Shown: positions 50,961 through 59,430 of the stretch, piece after piece
How positions within the stretch are numbered: the stretch's first letter is position 1
Layout of the letters: every line of letters starts with the position of its first letter
Assembly: GCF_002086285.1 (NCBI RefSeq)
Contig: NZ_MVHU01000010.1
Coordinates: 62,001 to 126,000 of the forward strand
Source of the DNA: Mycolicibacter kumamotonensis
GTDB taxonomy: Bacteria; Actinomycetota; Actinomycetes; Mycobacteriales; Mycobacteriaceae
DNA: 64,000 nt
Direction: 5' to 3'
Translations under genes and position numbers: made by a program
Notes under the pieces: generated by a model
What the model saw: the letters and a program-made list of their open reading frames with translations, nothing else
Database searches by the model: none
Told to the model about the DNA's origin: nothing

Positions 50961-51154
50961 AAGTCACCGCCGACCAGAACATCTGCGCCTCCTCGGGCCA
51001 GTGCGTCGGACTGGCCCCCCGGGTTTTCGACCAGCGCGACGAAGACGGCGTCGTGGTCGTGCTCGACGAGAACCCCCCGGAAGAACTCGCCGAAGCCGTT
51101 CGCCAAGCGGCCGCCGTCTGTCCGTCCCGAGCCATCACAGTCGTTGAGGAGTAA
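50957..51154 (+). CDS. [3Fe-4S] ferredoxin, P450 partner
   Basis: A 65-residue ferredoxin starting VKVTADQNIC. Cluster Cys are in CASSGQC (10 and 16) and AAVCPSRA (52), with Ser at the variable position. GTG 50957 overlaps the tetR stop and follows GGAGGTG. It precedes the P450 at 51158 by three bases, so it is its probable electron donor. It is the only one of the five ferredoxins in a TetR-led operon. Confidence 0.92.
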   Translation: MKVTADQNICASSGQCVGLAPRVFDQRDEDGVVVVLDENPPEELAEAVRQAAAVCPSRAITVVEE

Positions 51155-51157
51155 AGC

Positions 51158-52396
51158 GTGACCGACGCATCCACTATGGCGGCCACCGCAACGCCGGAGT
51201 ATCCGATGAGCAGGGACGGCCGGTGCCCCTTCGCCCCGCCGCCGGAAACCATGGCGTTGGCCGCGCAGCGACCGCTGAGCAGGGTGCGGATCTGGGACGG
51301 CAGCACCCCATGGCTGGTCACCGGATACGAAGCGGTGCGCGCGCTGTTCTCCGATCCCCGGGTCAGCGTCGACGATCACCAGCCCGGCTTCCCGCACTGG
51401 AACGAGATGATGCGCGCCAGCGTCGATCACCGTCCCAAGTCGGTGTTCACCACCGATGGCGCCGAACACATCCGCTACCGGCGGATCCTGTCCCCGGCCT
51501 TGACCATGAAACGCGTGGATGCGCTGGCCCCGGTCGCGCAACGGATCACCGATGAACATATCGATGCGATCCTGGCCGGCCCACAACCGGCCGATCTGAT
51601 CGAGGGATTCGCGCTGCCGATTCCGTCGCTGGTGATCAGCGAGCTGCTCGGCGTGCCCTATGAGGACCACGCGTTCTTCCAGCAGCACGCCATCATGGGC
51701 GTGGACCGCAACGCCACCTCGGACGACCTTGCCGAGGGGGCCACCGAGCTGTCCAAGTACCTGGTCCGGCTGTTGGAGACCAGGATGGCCGAGCCGGCCG
51801 ACGACATGGTCTCCGCGCTGGGCCGGCGGGTGCAGAACGGGGAGCTGTCGGTCCGCGAGGCCACCCAGCTGGGCACCGGGATGCTCATCGCCGGCCATGA
51901 GACCACCGCCAACATGATCGGCCTGGGAATCGTGGCGCTGCTGGGCGAGCCCGACAAGATCGACGAGAAGACCGCGGTGTTCCGCGGCGACGACGATGCC
52001 GCCATCGCCAACGCCGTCGAGGAGCTGCTGCGCTACCTGTCGATCATCCACACCGGTCAGCGTCGGGTCGCCCTGGAGGATATCGAGATCGCCGGTGAGA
52101 CGATCCGAGCCGGCGAGGGCATCATCATCGACCTGGCCCCGGCCAACTGGGACGCGTCGGTGTTCCCCGAGCCAGAGGTGCTGGACCTGTTCCGGCCGGC
52201 CCGCCAGCATATGGCGTTCGGATTCGGTCCGCACCAGTGCGTCGGACAGCAGTTGGCCCGCGCCGAAATGGTGATCGCCTTCCGCACCCTGTTCCGGCGC
52301 ATCCCCACGCTGAGACTGGCGGTGGGCATTGACGAGATCCCGTTCAAGAACGACCGGCTCGCGTACGGCGTTTACGAGCTCCCGGTCACCTGGTAA
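51158..52396 (+). CDS. Cytochrome P450 (CYP105-like)
   Basis: A 412-residue P450. Motifs are the I-helix AGHETTANM, ExxR in EELLRYLS and the haem loop FGFGPHQCVGQ. The N-terminal segment MSRDGRCPFAPPPE and the run LLIAGHETTANMI-type helix resemble the CYP105 and related actinobacterial groups. GTG 51158 follows GAGGAG. It is cotranscribed with its ferredoxin and an amidohydrolase. The substrate is unknown. Confidence 0.93.
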   Translation: MTDASTMAATATPEYPMSRDGRCPFAPPPETMALAAQRPLSRVRIWDGSTPWLVTGYEAVRALFSDPRVSVDDHQPGFPHWNEMMRASVDHRPKSVFTTDGAEHIRYRRILSPALTMKRVDALAPVAQRITDEHIDAILAGPQPADLIEGFALPIPSLVISELLGVPYEDHAFFQQHAIMGVDRNATSDDLAEGATELSKYLVRLLETRMAEPADDMVSALGRRVQNGELSVREATQLGTGMLIAGHETTANMIGLGIVALLGEPDKIDEKTAVFRGDDDAAIANAVEELLRYLSIIHTGQRRVALEDIEIAGETIRAGEGIIIDLAPANWDASVFPEPEVLDLFRPARQHMAFGFGPHQCVGQQLARAEMVIAFRTLFRRIPTLRLAVGIDEIPFKNDRLAYGVYELPVTW

Positions 52397-52420
52397 CCCG
52401 CCCGATTGGAGTGGATCGAC

Positions 52421-53593
52421 ATGTCCAGCACGCCAACTCATGACGTCACGTTCTATCCGCCCGGTGGGTACGGGGCGCCCAAGGACCGCCGCGGCCAGTC
52501 CCTCCGTGACGTCGGTCTGCCCGCAGGAACCCAGGTGTTCTCCGCGGACAACCACATCTCGCTGGCCGACGACATCTTTTACCAGCGCTTCCCCGAGGAG
52601 CTGCGCGACAAGGCGCCGCGGATCTGGTACGAAGACGGCGCCTACATGGTCGGGCGCAAGGGACAGACCTTTCTGCCGGGCGACTTCTCGGCGGTGCTGA
52701 TGCAGTACGACGACCTGGCCGGTGCCGCCAGCAGCAACATCGAGGCTCGTATCCAGGAGCTGGCCACCGACGGTGTCGACAAGGAATTGGCGTTTCCCAA
52801 CGCGGTGTTGGCGCTGTTCCATTTCCCCGACAAAGACCTGCGGGAGAGGGTATTCCGCATCTACAACGAGCACATGGCCGAACTGCAGGAGCAGTCCAAC
52901 GGCCACTTCTACGGGGTGGGCCTGATCAACTGGTGGGACCCGGCCGGCGCGCGCCGCACCCTCGCTGAGCTGAAATCCTTGGGGCTCAAGACGTTCCTGC
53001 TGCCCCTCAACCCGGGCAAAGACGATGACGGCAACATCATCGACTTCGGTGCCCGGGTGATGGATCCGGTGTGGGATGAGATCGAGCAGTCCGGGTTGCC
53101 GATCACCCACCACATCGGTGAAACCCCGCCGAAGACGCCCTGCGAGGTCAACAGTGTCGTGGTGGGCATGATGGTCAATGTCGACTCGTTCCGTGAACAG
53201 TTCGCCAAGTACATCTTCTCGGGAATCCTGGACCGGCACCCGGGACTGCGGATCGGCTGGTTCGAAGGCGGGATCGCCTGGGTTCCCACCGCGTTGCAGG
53301 ACGCCGAACACCTGCTCGCGTCCTACCAGCACATGTTCACCCACCGGCTGCAGCACGACATCCGGCACTACTGGGACACCCACATGAGTGCCTCGTTCAT
53401 GGTTGACCCGCTCGGTTTGCAGCTGATCGACCGTATCGGGGTGGACAAGGTGATGTGGTCGTCGGACTACCCGCACAATGAGAGCACCTTCGGCTATTCG
53501 GAGAAGTCCCTGGCCAATGTTGTCGAAACGCTCGGACCGCAAAACGCGGCGAAAGTGGTGAGCGGCAACATCAAAACGTTCCTGGGGCTGTGA
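52421..53593 (+). CDS. Amidohydrolase (ACMSD-like)
   Basis: A 390-residue amidohydrolase_2 protein. Metal motif FSADNHISL (DxH), GLPITHHIGETPP, LRIGWFEGGIAWVP and the late SSDYPHNEST correspond to family active-site positions. ATG 52421 is chosen over TTG 52406 because GGAG lies nine bases upstream. Its stop overlaps the next start (TGATG). It is the fourth gene of the TetR operon and shares the EGG/SDYPH pattern with the fragment at 1-597. Confidence 0.9.
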   Translation: MSSTPTHDVTFYPPGGYGAPKDRRGQSLRDVGLPAGTQVFSADNHISLADDIFYQRFPEELRDKAPRIWYEDGAYMVGRKGQTFLPGDFSAVLMQYDDLAGAASSNIEARIQELATDGVDKELAFPNAVLALFHFPDKDLRERVFRIYNEHMAELQEQSNGHFYGVGLINWWDPAGARRTLAELKSLGLKTFLLPLNPGKDDDGNIIDFGARVMDPVWDEIEQSGLPITHHIGETPPKTPCEVNSVVVGMMVNVDSFREQFAKYIFSGILDRHPGLRIGWFEGGIAWVPTALQDAEHLLASYQHMFTHRLQHDIRHYWDTHMSASFMVDPLGLQLIDRIGVDKVMWSSDYPHNESTFGYSEKSLANVVETLGPQNAAKVVSGNIKTFLGL

Positions 53594-54843
53594 TGGCTGG
53601 GTTGGCCTCGTTGTCGCAAGCCGTCGGCAGCATCGAGATCCCCGACGTACCGGACCGGGCCCGGCTGCGCCGGGAGACCGGCGCCCGGCTGCGCGCGGCG
53701 ATGACGGACCGCGGCGTCGACGCCCTGGTCCTTTTGGGAAACAATGCCGTCACCTACGCCACCGGCACCAGCTGGCGCCTCGGCGATGCCGGGTTGTCGC
53801 ACGTCGAGCGACCGGTCGCGGTGGTGCTGGCCGATGACGAGTGGCCGCACCTGTTCTTGCCGTTCCGGGAAGGCGCTTCCGGGGAGTCCGACCTGCCGGG
53901 AGACCATGTACACGGCCCGGTCTACCTCGAATTCGACGAAGGGGTGGAACGTTTCGCGCGGGTGCTCGGCGAGCTGATTCCCGGCAACGCGGTGATCGGA
54001 ATCGACGAGTGCACCGGCGCGATGCGCCGCGCCCAGCAGCGACTGTTTCCCGGCGGTCGGCCGGTGGACGCGGCGCAGGTCGTCAGCGCCGCCAAGGTGA
54101 TCAAAACCCCCGATGAGCTGGCCTGCATCCGCACCGCATGCCGCATCACCGACGAGGCCATGGTCGATGTCCAGGCGGCGCTGGCGCCGGGTATCCGGCA
54201 GATGGATCTGTCGGCCCAATTCCTGCGACACGCTTTCGAATTGGGTGCCAGCGCCAGCATGTTGGAGCCGATCTGGCAGGTGATGCCCGACAGCAGGGCC
54301 GCCGGGGTGTGGACCACGCACGGTGACCTGGCGTTGCCGCTGCTGACCACCGAGCGCGAGCTGATGACCGGGGATGTGCTGTGGACCGACGTGTCGATCA
54401 CCTACGGGGGATACTGCTCGGACTTCGGCCGGACCTGGATCGTGGGCGCCGATCCGACGCCTCGCCAGCAGGCGCAATACCGGCGCTGGCGGGAGATCCT
54501 CGACGCCGTGCGCGAAGTGCTGCGCGCCGGGGTGACCTCCGGCGATCTGGCCCGTGCGGCCATCGCCGCGAACGGGGACGGTACCCGGCCGTGGCTGCCC
54601 CACTTCTATCTCGGCCACGGCATCGGGGTGAACGCTGCCGAGATGCCGATGATCGGCACCGATCTCGGCGATGAGTTCGACAACAACTTCGTCTTCGAGC
54701 CGGGCATGGTGCTGGTGCTCGAGCCGGTGGTGTGGGAGGACGGCACCGGCGGGTACCGCGGCGAAGAGGTGGTCGTGGTCACCGAGGAAGGCTGGATCTC
54801 GTTGAGCGACTACCCCTACGCCCCCTACGGGGAAGGTGCGTGA
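53593..54843 (+). CDS. M24 family metallopeptidase (Xaa-Pro dipeptidase/creatinase-like)
   Basis: A 416-residue M24 protein. After an N-terminal creatinase domain, the pita-bread domain shows what appear to be all five metal ligands: Asp in VLWTDVSITYGG, Asp in YCSDFGRTW, His in YLGHGIGVN, Glu in VLVLEPVVW and Glu in YRGEEVVVV. It should therefore bind two metal ions and be active as a peptidase, creatinase or C-N hydrolase. It overlaps the preceding amidohydrolase (TGATG) and is followed by a degenerate paralogue. A peptidase in a catabolic operon suggests hydrolysis of an amide or conjugate. Confidence 0.9.
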   Translation: MAGLASLSQAVGSIEIPDVPDRARLRRETGARLRAAMTDRGVDALVLLGNNAVTYATGTSWRLGDAGLSHVERPVAVVLADDEWPHLFLPFREGASGESDLPGDHVHGPVYLEFDEGVERFARVLGELIPGNAVIGIDECTGAMRRAQQRLFPGGRPVDAAQVVSAAKVIKTPDELACIRTACRITDEAMVDVQAALAPGIRQMDLSAQFLRHAFELGASASMLEPIWQVMPDSRAAGVWTTHGDLALPLLTTERELMTGDVLWTDVSITYGGYCSDFGRTWIVGADPTPRQQAQYRRWREILDAVREVLRAGVTSGDLARAAIAANGDGTRPWLPHFYLGHGIGVNAAEMPMIGTDLGDEFDNNFVFEPGMVLVLEPVVWEDGTGGYRGEEVVVVTEEGWISLSDYPYAPYGEGA

Positions 54844-54845
54844 CT

Positions 54846-55967
54846 ATGAGTACCGAAGTTCTGCCGGACCGCCTTGCGCTGCGCAGCGGGCGGCGTGAGC
54901 GTGCGCTGGCGCAGATGGCGGCCCACGACCTGGATGTGCTGGTGCTGGGCCGCCAGGCCAACGTCCGCTACGTCACCGGGGCGCCCCAGCTGTGGGTGGC
55001 CGGCACCCGGCCGTTCGGGCCCACCTGCGTGCTGGTGCGCGCCACCGGGGGGATCCACCTGCTCAGCACCTGGGACGAGGGTGTGCCCGAAGACATTCCG
55101 CACGAGAATCTCTACGGCATCTCCTGGAACCCCACCAACACCATCGCGAACCTGGCCCGTATCGACGGTGCGGCCACCGCCCGGCGGGTGGGAACCGACG
55201 CCATGTCACCGCTGTTCGCCCAGCTGCTGCCGATGGCGTTTCCCAACGCCGAACTGGTCGACGGCGAGGTGGCCATGCGGGCTGCCCGAGCGATCAAGAC
55301 CGCCGAGGAGGTGGCGGCGCTGCGGTCCTCGGTAGTGGTGGCCGAAGCGGCGTTGGCCGCGGCGGTGGACGCCCTGGCAGACGGCGTCAGCGAACAGACG
55401 TTGACCGGCGTGCTGATGGAGGCGATGACCGCCGGTGGGGTCAGCACCCCGGCCAACCAGGACGTGGCCTGGGTGACCTCGCGGGAACACCCGTGGCGGC
55501 GCGCGGTCGGCAACGGTCGGGTGCACAGTGGTGATCTGGTGGCTTTCTCGGCGGGCGTACTGGCCGGCGGCTATGTCGCCGAAGTGGGACGCACCTACCC
55601 GGTCGGTTCCCGGACCGGGACCGTGGATCTGTACCGACGATGGGATGCGTTGTGGGAGAAGCTGGCCGGTGTCTGCCGGCCCGGCGCGGCATGCAGTGAG
55701 CTGTTGTCCGCCTACGGCGCAGCCGGCGAACCTCTGCCGCCGGTACCGGTGGCCCACGGGCTGGGGCTGGGGTTCGATCCGCCGGTGGTCTCACCTCAGC
55801 TACCCGACACCGCCGCTGCCGAGCGGCTGGAACCGGGGATGGTGCTCTCGGTCACCGGCTACGTGTTCGAGCCCGGCCTGGGTGCGGTCTTCGGGCGTGA
55901 GGCGGTGCTCATCACCGACGACGGCCACGAAGTCTTGACCACCAGTCCGTTCCCCACCGGCAGCTGA
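54846..55967 (+). CDS. M24-like protein with degenerate metal site
   Basis: A 373-residue M24-fold paralogue of its upstream neighbour. Aligned to the active enzyme, the first Asp region reads LVAFSAGVLAGG (Asp to Ser), the second reads YVAEVGRTY (Asp to Glu), the Glu of VLxLEP becomes VLSVTGYVF (Thr), while the His (VAHGLGLGFD) and last Glu (FGREAVL) remain. It is probably inactive as a metallopeptidase, and may be a partner subunit. ATG 54846 has GGAAGG nine bases upstream; GTG 54840 overlaps the previous stop and is an alternative. Confidence 0.85.
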   Translation: MSTEVLPDRLALRSGRRERALAQMAAHDLDVLVLGRQANVRYVTGAPQLWVAGTRPFGPTCVLVRATGGIHLLSTWDEGVPEDIPHENLYGISWNPTNTIANLARIDGAATARRVGTDAMSPLFAQLLPMAFPNAELVDGEVAMRAARAIKTAEEVAALRSSVVVAEAALAAAVDALADGVSEQTLTGVLMEAMTAGGVSTPANQDVAWVTSREHPWRRAVGNGRVHSGDLVAFSAGVLAGGYVAEVGRTYPVGSRTGTVDLYRRWDALWEKLAGVCRPGAACSELLSAYGAAGEPLPPVPVAHGLGLGFDPPVVSPQLPDTAAAERLEPGMVLSVTGYVFEPGLGAVFGREAVLITDDGHEVLTTSPFPTGS

Positions 55968-55982
55968 AGGAGCATATCGCCG

Positions 55983-56948
55983 ATGTCCAGCACGCCAGGC
56001 TCGTCCGGACGACCTTCGGCCGAGGAGATCATTCGCTACCACAAGGACGCGGCCACCAAGATCGCCACGATCACCTTCGATCGGCCGGAGTATCTCAACG
56101 CGCCCACCTCGGCGGCGCGACTGCGCTACGCCGATCTGCTGCGCGGGGCCAGCGTCGACAACGACGTCAAAGTGGTGGTGATCCGCGGTGTCGGAGACAA
56201 TTTGGGCAGTGGGGCGGATCTGCCTGAGTTCATGGAGGGTGTCGACTCACCCGAAATGCGCCTGGCCGAGCTGCGTTTGGAAGGCATGGACGTCAACTAT
56301 CCACCCAAGGGCACCTTCCGCAACGGCGCCACCATCAGCGCCTGGTACGCCAACGTGCAGGCGGGCAACCGACCGCTGCAGGAGCTCAAGAAGATCAGCA
56401 TCGTGGAAGCCAAGGGGTACTGCTACGGCTGGCACTTCTATCAGGCTGCCGATGCCGACCTGGTGATCTCGTCCGACGATGCCCTGTTCGGCCACCCGTC
56501 CTTCCGCTACTACGGCTGGGGACCGCGGATGTGGACCTGGGTACAGATGATGGGGCTACGCAAGTTCTCCGAGATGGTATTCACCGGCCGGCCGTTCACC
56601 GCCGCCGACATGGAGAAGTGCAACTTTCTCAACAAGGTGGTCCCACGCGATGACCTCGAGGCCGAGGTCGACAAGTACGCACTGGCGTGCGCGCGCAACC
56701 GCCCGGTCGACACCGTGTTCATGCAGAAGATGTTCTTCGAGGTCTACAAGCAGCACCAGGGCGAGTACATGGGCAGCCTGCTCTCGGCGTTCTTCGAGTC
56801 GATGGGTTCGGGCGTCGCACCCGACACCGACGACCTCATGCTCGACGACGCCATCGAATCCGGCCTGTCCGGGGCGGTCAAGGACAACGACGCCAGGTTC
56901 CCCCCGGACTTCCGGTTGAGCAAGTCCAGTCGTAACAGGGACTCCTGA
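55983..56948 (+). CDS. Enoyl-CoA hydratase/isomerase family protein
   Basis: A 321-residue crotonase-fold protein. It has the oxyanion-hole segments VVVIRGVGDNLGSGADLPEF and VEAKGYCYGWHFYQAADADL. Where classical hydratases have Glu in GGGCEL and QPE, this protein has Tyr and Ser (GYCYGWHFY, FGHPSF), so neither catalytic Glu is present. It may be a decarboxylase, isomerase, ring hydrolase or other crotonase variant. ATG 55983 follows AAGGAG. It lies between the M24-like gene and a large CoA-transferase, consistent with CoA-thioester chemistry. Confidence 0.87.
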   Translation: MSSTPGSSGRPSAEEIIRYHKDAATKIATITFDRPEYLNAPTSAARLRYADLLRGASVDNDVKVVVIRGVGDNLGSGADLPEFMEGVDSPEMRLAELRLEGMDVNYPPKGTFRNGATISAWYANVQAGNRPLQELKKISIVEAKGYCYGWHFYQAADADLVISSDDALFGHPSFRYYGWGPRMWTWVQMMGLRKFSEMVFTGRPFTAADMEKCNFLNKVVPRDDLEAEVDKYALACARNRPVDTVFMQKMFFEVYKQHQGEYMGSLLSAFFESMGSGVAPDTDDLMLDDAIESGLSGAVKDNDARFPPDFRLSKSSRNRDS

Positions 56949-56952
56949 CGCC

Positions 56953-59361
56953 GTGGAACCACTGCACGGCTATACCGTTATCGATCTGTCCGACGGAATC
57001 GCCGGCGCCTACGCCACCAAGATGCTCGCCGACGGCGGGGCGACGGTGGTCAACGTCGAGCCACCCGAAGGTGATTCGTTACGTGGGTGGTCGGCTTCCG
57101 GAGCTGAGGTCGATCTCGAGGTCGGCGGTGCGCTGTTCAGCTTCCTGGGTTGCTCCAAATACAGCATCGTCGCCGACCCCGACGACACCGGCGACGTCGA
57201 ACAGGTCCATCGGTTGCTGGCGTCAGCCGATGCGGCGGTGTGGTCCCCGCAGGGGCGCACCGGCTCACACCCGTGCCTGGCACCCGCCGAGATCCACCGA
57301 CGTCACCCGCACCTGGTGGTCACGGCCATCACCCCGTTCGGGCTGGAAGGGCCCTGGAAAGACCGTGCGGCCACCGAATTCACCCTGCAGGCGTGGTCGG
57401 GAGGCGCCGTCGGACTGGGGCGCGGATCGCAGGACCGCGCCCCGGTACACGTCGGCGGACAGGTGGGGGACTGGCTGGCCGGGGCGTACGCCGCGGCGCT
57501 GACGTTGGCATCGCGTGCCCGTGCGCTGCGCGACGGTCGCGGTGAACTGATCGACCTGTCCGCGTTGGAAGTCCAGATCCTGGGCCTGACCTACTATCCC
57601 GTCACCTACTTCGGTGTCCTCGACCGACCGTGGCGTTCCGAGCGCAGGCCGACGGTGCCCGGGGTGGCCGAAGCCGCCGATGGTCTGGTGGCGCTGGGCT
57701 GCGGCACCGCACAGCAGTGGTTCGATCTGTGCACCATGTCGGGGCACGACGAATGGATCGACGAACACTCGCCGTTGTCGATCACCGAGCAGGCCAACCT
57801 GCACGCCCCGGAACTGTACGAGTGGGTCCGCAATCACAAGGTTGACGACGTGCGTGATCTGGCGTCGGCATTCCGCATACCCAATTCGCCGGTCGGCAAC
57901 GGGGAGAACCTGCCGACCCTGGATCACTTCCAGCACCGGCAGGTGTTCACCCGCAATCCCCGAGACGGATTCATCCAGCCGGTTCCGCCGTATCGGCTCA
58001 GTGGTGTTCCGCTGCACCGGCCGGCACCGGCGCCACGTCTGGGCGCACACACCGAAGACTATCGCCACGCGACCCCGACGCCGCGGAAGGCCCCGCCGGC
58101 GGAAGAAGTGCGCAATCGGCTGCCGCTCAGTGCTTTACGCGTGTTGGACATGACCACCTTCTGGGCCGGACCGTCCTGCACCCACCTGCTGGCAATGCTC
58201 GGCGCCGAGGTGATCCATCTGGAATCAGCTCGCCGCCCTGATGGCACCCGGCTGATCGCCGGGGTCCCGGTGACCGAGGCGCAGTGGTGGGAGCGTTCCC
58301 CGATCTTCTCGGCGCTCAACACCAACAAGAAGGGCCTCACCCTGGACCTGCAGACCGAGGCCGGTCGTGACGTGCTGCACCGGCTGATCCCCACCTGCGA
58401 CGTCATCGTGGAGAACTTCACCCCGCGGGTCATCGAAAACCTGGGCTTGGACTACGAATTCGTCCGATCGCTGCGCCGCGACGTGGTCATGCTGCGCATG
58501 CCCGGATTCGGTCTCGACGGCCCGTGGCGCGACAATCCTGCGTTCGCCTACGTCATCGAGGATGCTTCGGGGCTGAGCTGGCTGACCGGCTACCCCGACC
58601 GCAACCCCTACGAGCCGTACTCGATCGGTGACCCGAACGCCGGTGTGCATGCCCTGACCGGTCTGCTGTTGGCCTTGGAGCACCGTCGCCGCACCGGAGA
58701 GGGTGTGCTGGTGGAGGCGGCCATGGTCGACGCGGCACTGAATATCGCCGCCGAGCAGGTGATCGAATACTCGGCCTACGGCGCACTGCTGCAGCGCAAC
58801 GGTAACCGGGGCCCGGCCGCGGCCCCGCAGAACCTCTATCGGACCGCCGGCATCGACGAATTCGGGCGGCAGGATTGCTGGGTCGCGATTGCCGTTGCCA
58901 CCGATGAGCAGTGGGCGAGCCTATGTGCTGCGCTGGGCGACACGTCCTGGGCCGCCGATCCCGCCCTGGCTGACGCGGCCGGCCGGCGCGCCCAGCACGA
59001 CCTGATCGACGACCGGCTGGCCACCTGGTGCGCGGCCCGCAGCTCCGATGACGTCGTCGAAATTCTCTGGAGCGCCGGCGTTCCGGTTGCCAAGGTGATG
59101 CAACCGCACCGGCAGACCGAGTTGGCGCAGCTGGCCGACCGGGGATTCTTCGAACACGTGGATCACCCGGTCAACGGGCGGGCCGCGCACAGCACCCTAC
59201 CGGCCCGGATGTCGCACGGCCCGATGCCCGTTCACACCCGCCATGCGCCGCTGCTGGGCCAGCACAACCACGAACTGCTACGTGAGCTGGGCTTGGGCGA
59301 CGCCGAGATCGCCGCGTTGGCCGCCGACGGGGTGATCGGCAGCTCACCTCCGGCTCGCTGA
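56953..59361 (+). CDS. Tandem CaiB/BaiF CoA-transferase (two fused domains)
   Basis: An 802-residue fusion of two class III CoA-transferase domains. The first (about 1-370) begins MEPLHGYTVIDLSDGIAG with GGATVVNVEPPEGD, and its predicted Asp is in GQVGDWLAG. The second (about 390-800) has LSALRVLDMTTFWAGPSCTH, GAEVIHLES and the Asp in YSIGDPNAGVH. Single-domain members form interlinked dimers, so the fusion would be an intramolecular version. GTG 56953 lies four bases after the crotonase stop. It closes the operon, and its stop codon is in the stem of a terminator. Confidence 0.9.
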   Translation: MEPLHGYTVIDLSDGIAGAYATKMLADGGATVVNVEPPEGDSLRGWSASGAEVDLEVGGALFSFLGCSKYSIVADPDDTGDVEQVHRLLASADAAVWSPQGRTGSHPCLAPAEIHRRHPHLVVTAITPFGLEGPWKDRAATEFTLQAWSGGAVGLGRGSQDRAPVHVGGQVGDWLAGAYAAALTLASRARALRDGRGELIDLSALEVQILGLTYYPVTYFGVLDRPWRSERRPTVPGVAEAADGLVALGCGTAQQWFDLCTMSGHDEWIDEHSPLSITEQANLHAPELYEWVRNHKVDDVRDLASAFRIPNSPVGNGENLPTLDHFQHRQVFTRNPRDGFIQPVPPYRLSGVPLHRPAPAPRLGAHTEDYRHATPTPRKAPPAEEVRNRLPLSALRVLDMTTFWAGPSCTHLLAMLGAEVIHLESARRPDGTRLIAGVPVTEAQWWERSPIFSALNTNKKGLTLDLQTEAGRDVLHRLIPTCDVIVENFTPRVIENLGLDYEFVRSLRRDVVMLRMPGFGLDGPWRDNPAFAYVIEDASGLSWLTGYPDRNPYEPYSIGDPNAGVHALTGLLLALEHRRRTGEGVLVEAAMVDAALNIAAEQVIEYSAYGALLQRNGNRGPAAAPQNLYRTAGIDEFGRQDCWVAIAVATDEQWASLCAALGDTSWAADPALADAAGRRAQHDLIDDRLATWCAARSSDDVVEILWSAGVPVAKVMQPHRQTELAQLADRGFFEHVDHPVNGRAAHSTLPARMSHGPMPVHTRHAPLLGQHNHELLRELGLGDAEIAALAADGVIGSSPPAR

Positions 59362-59415
59362 CTCTGCGCTCAGGGCGGGGGCTTCTCGCACTTTCCCGCC
59401 CTGGACGCAGAGTCA
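59359..59415. terminator. Nested bidirectional terminator hairpin
   Basis: Outer arms TGACTCTGCG (59359-59368) and CGCAGAGTCA (59406-59415) are perfect. Inside, CAGGGCGGG (59371-59379) pairs with CCCGCCCTG (59395-59403), leaving a 15-base loop. The CoA-transferase stop TGA is the first three bases of the stem. The minus-strand SDR ends 16 bases beyond, so the structure can serve both genes. It is the strongest hairpin in the window. Confidence 0.75.
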
Positions 59416-59430
59416 ACGAAGCTGAGACGG

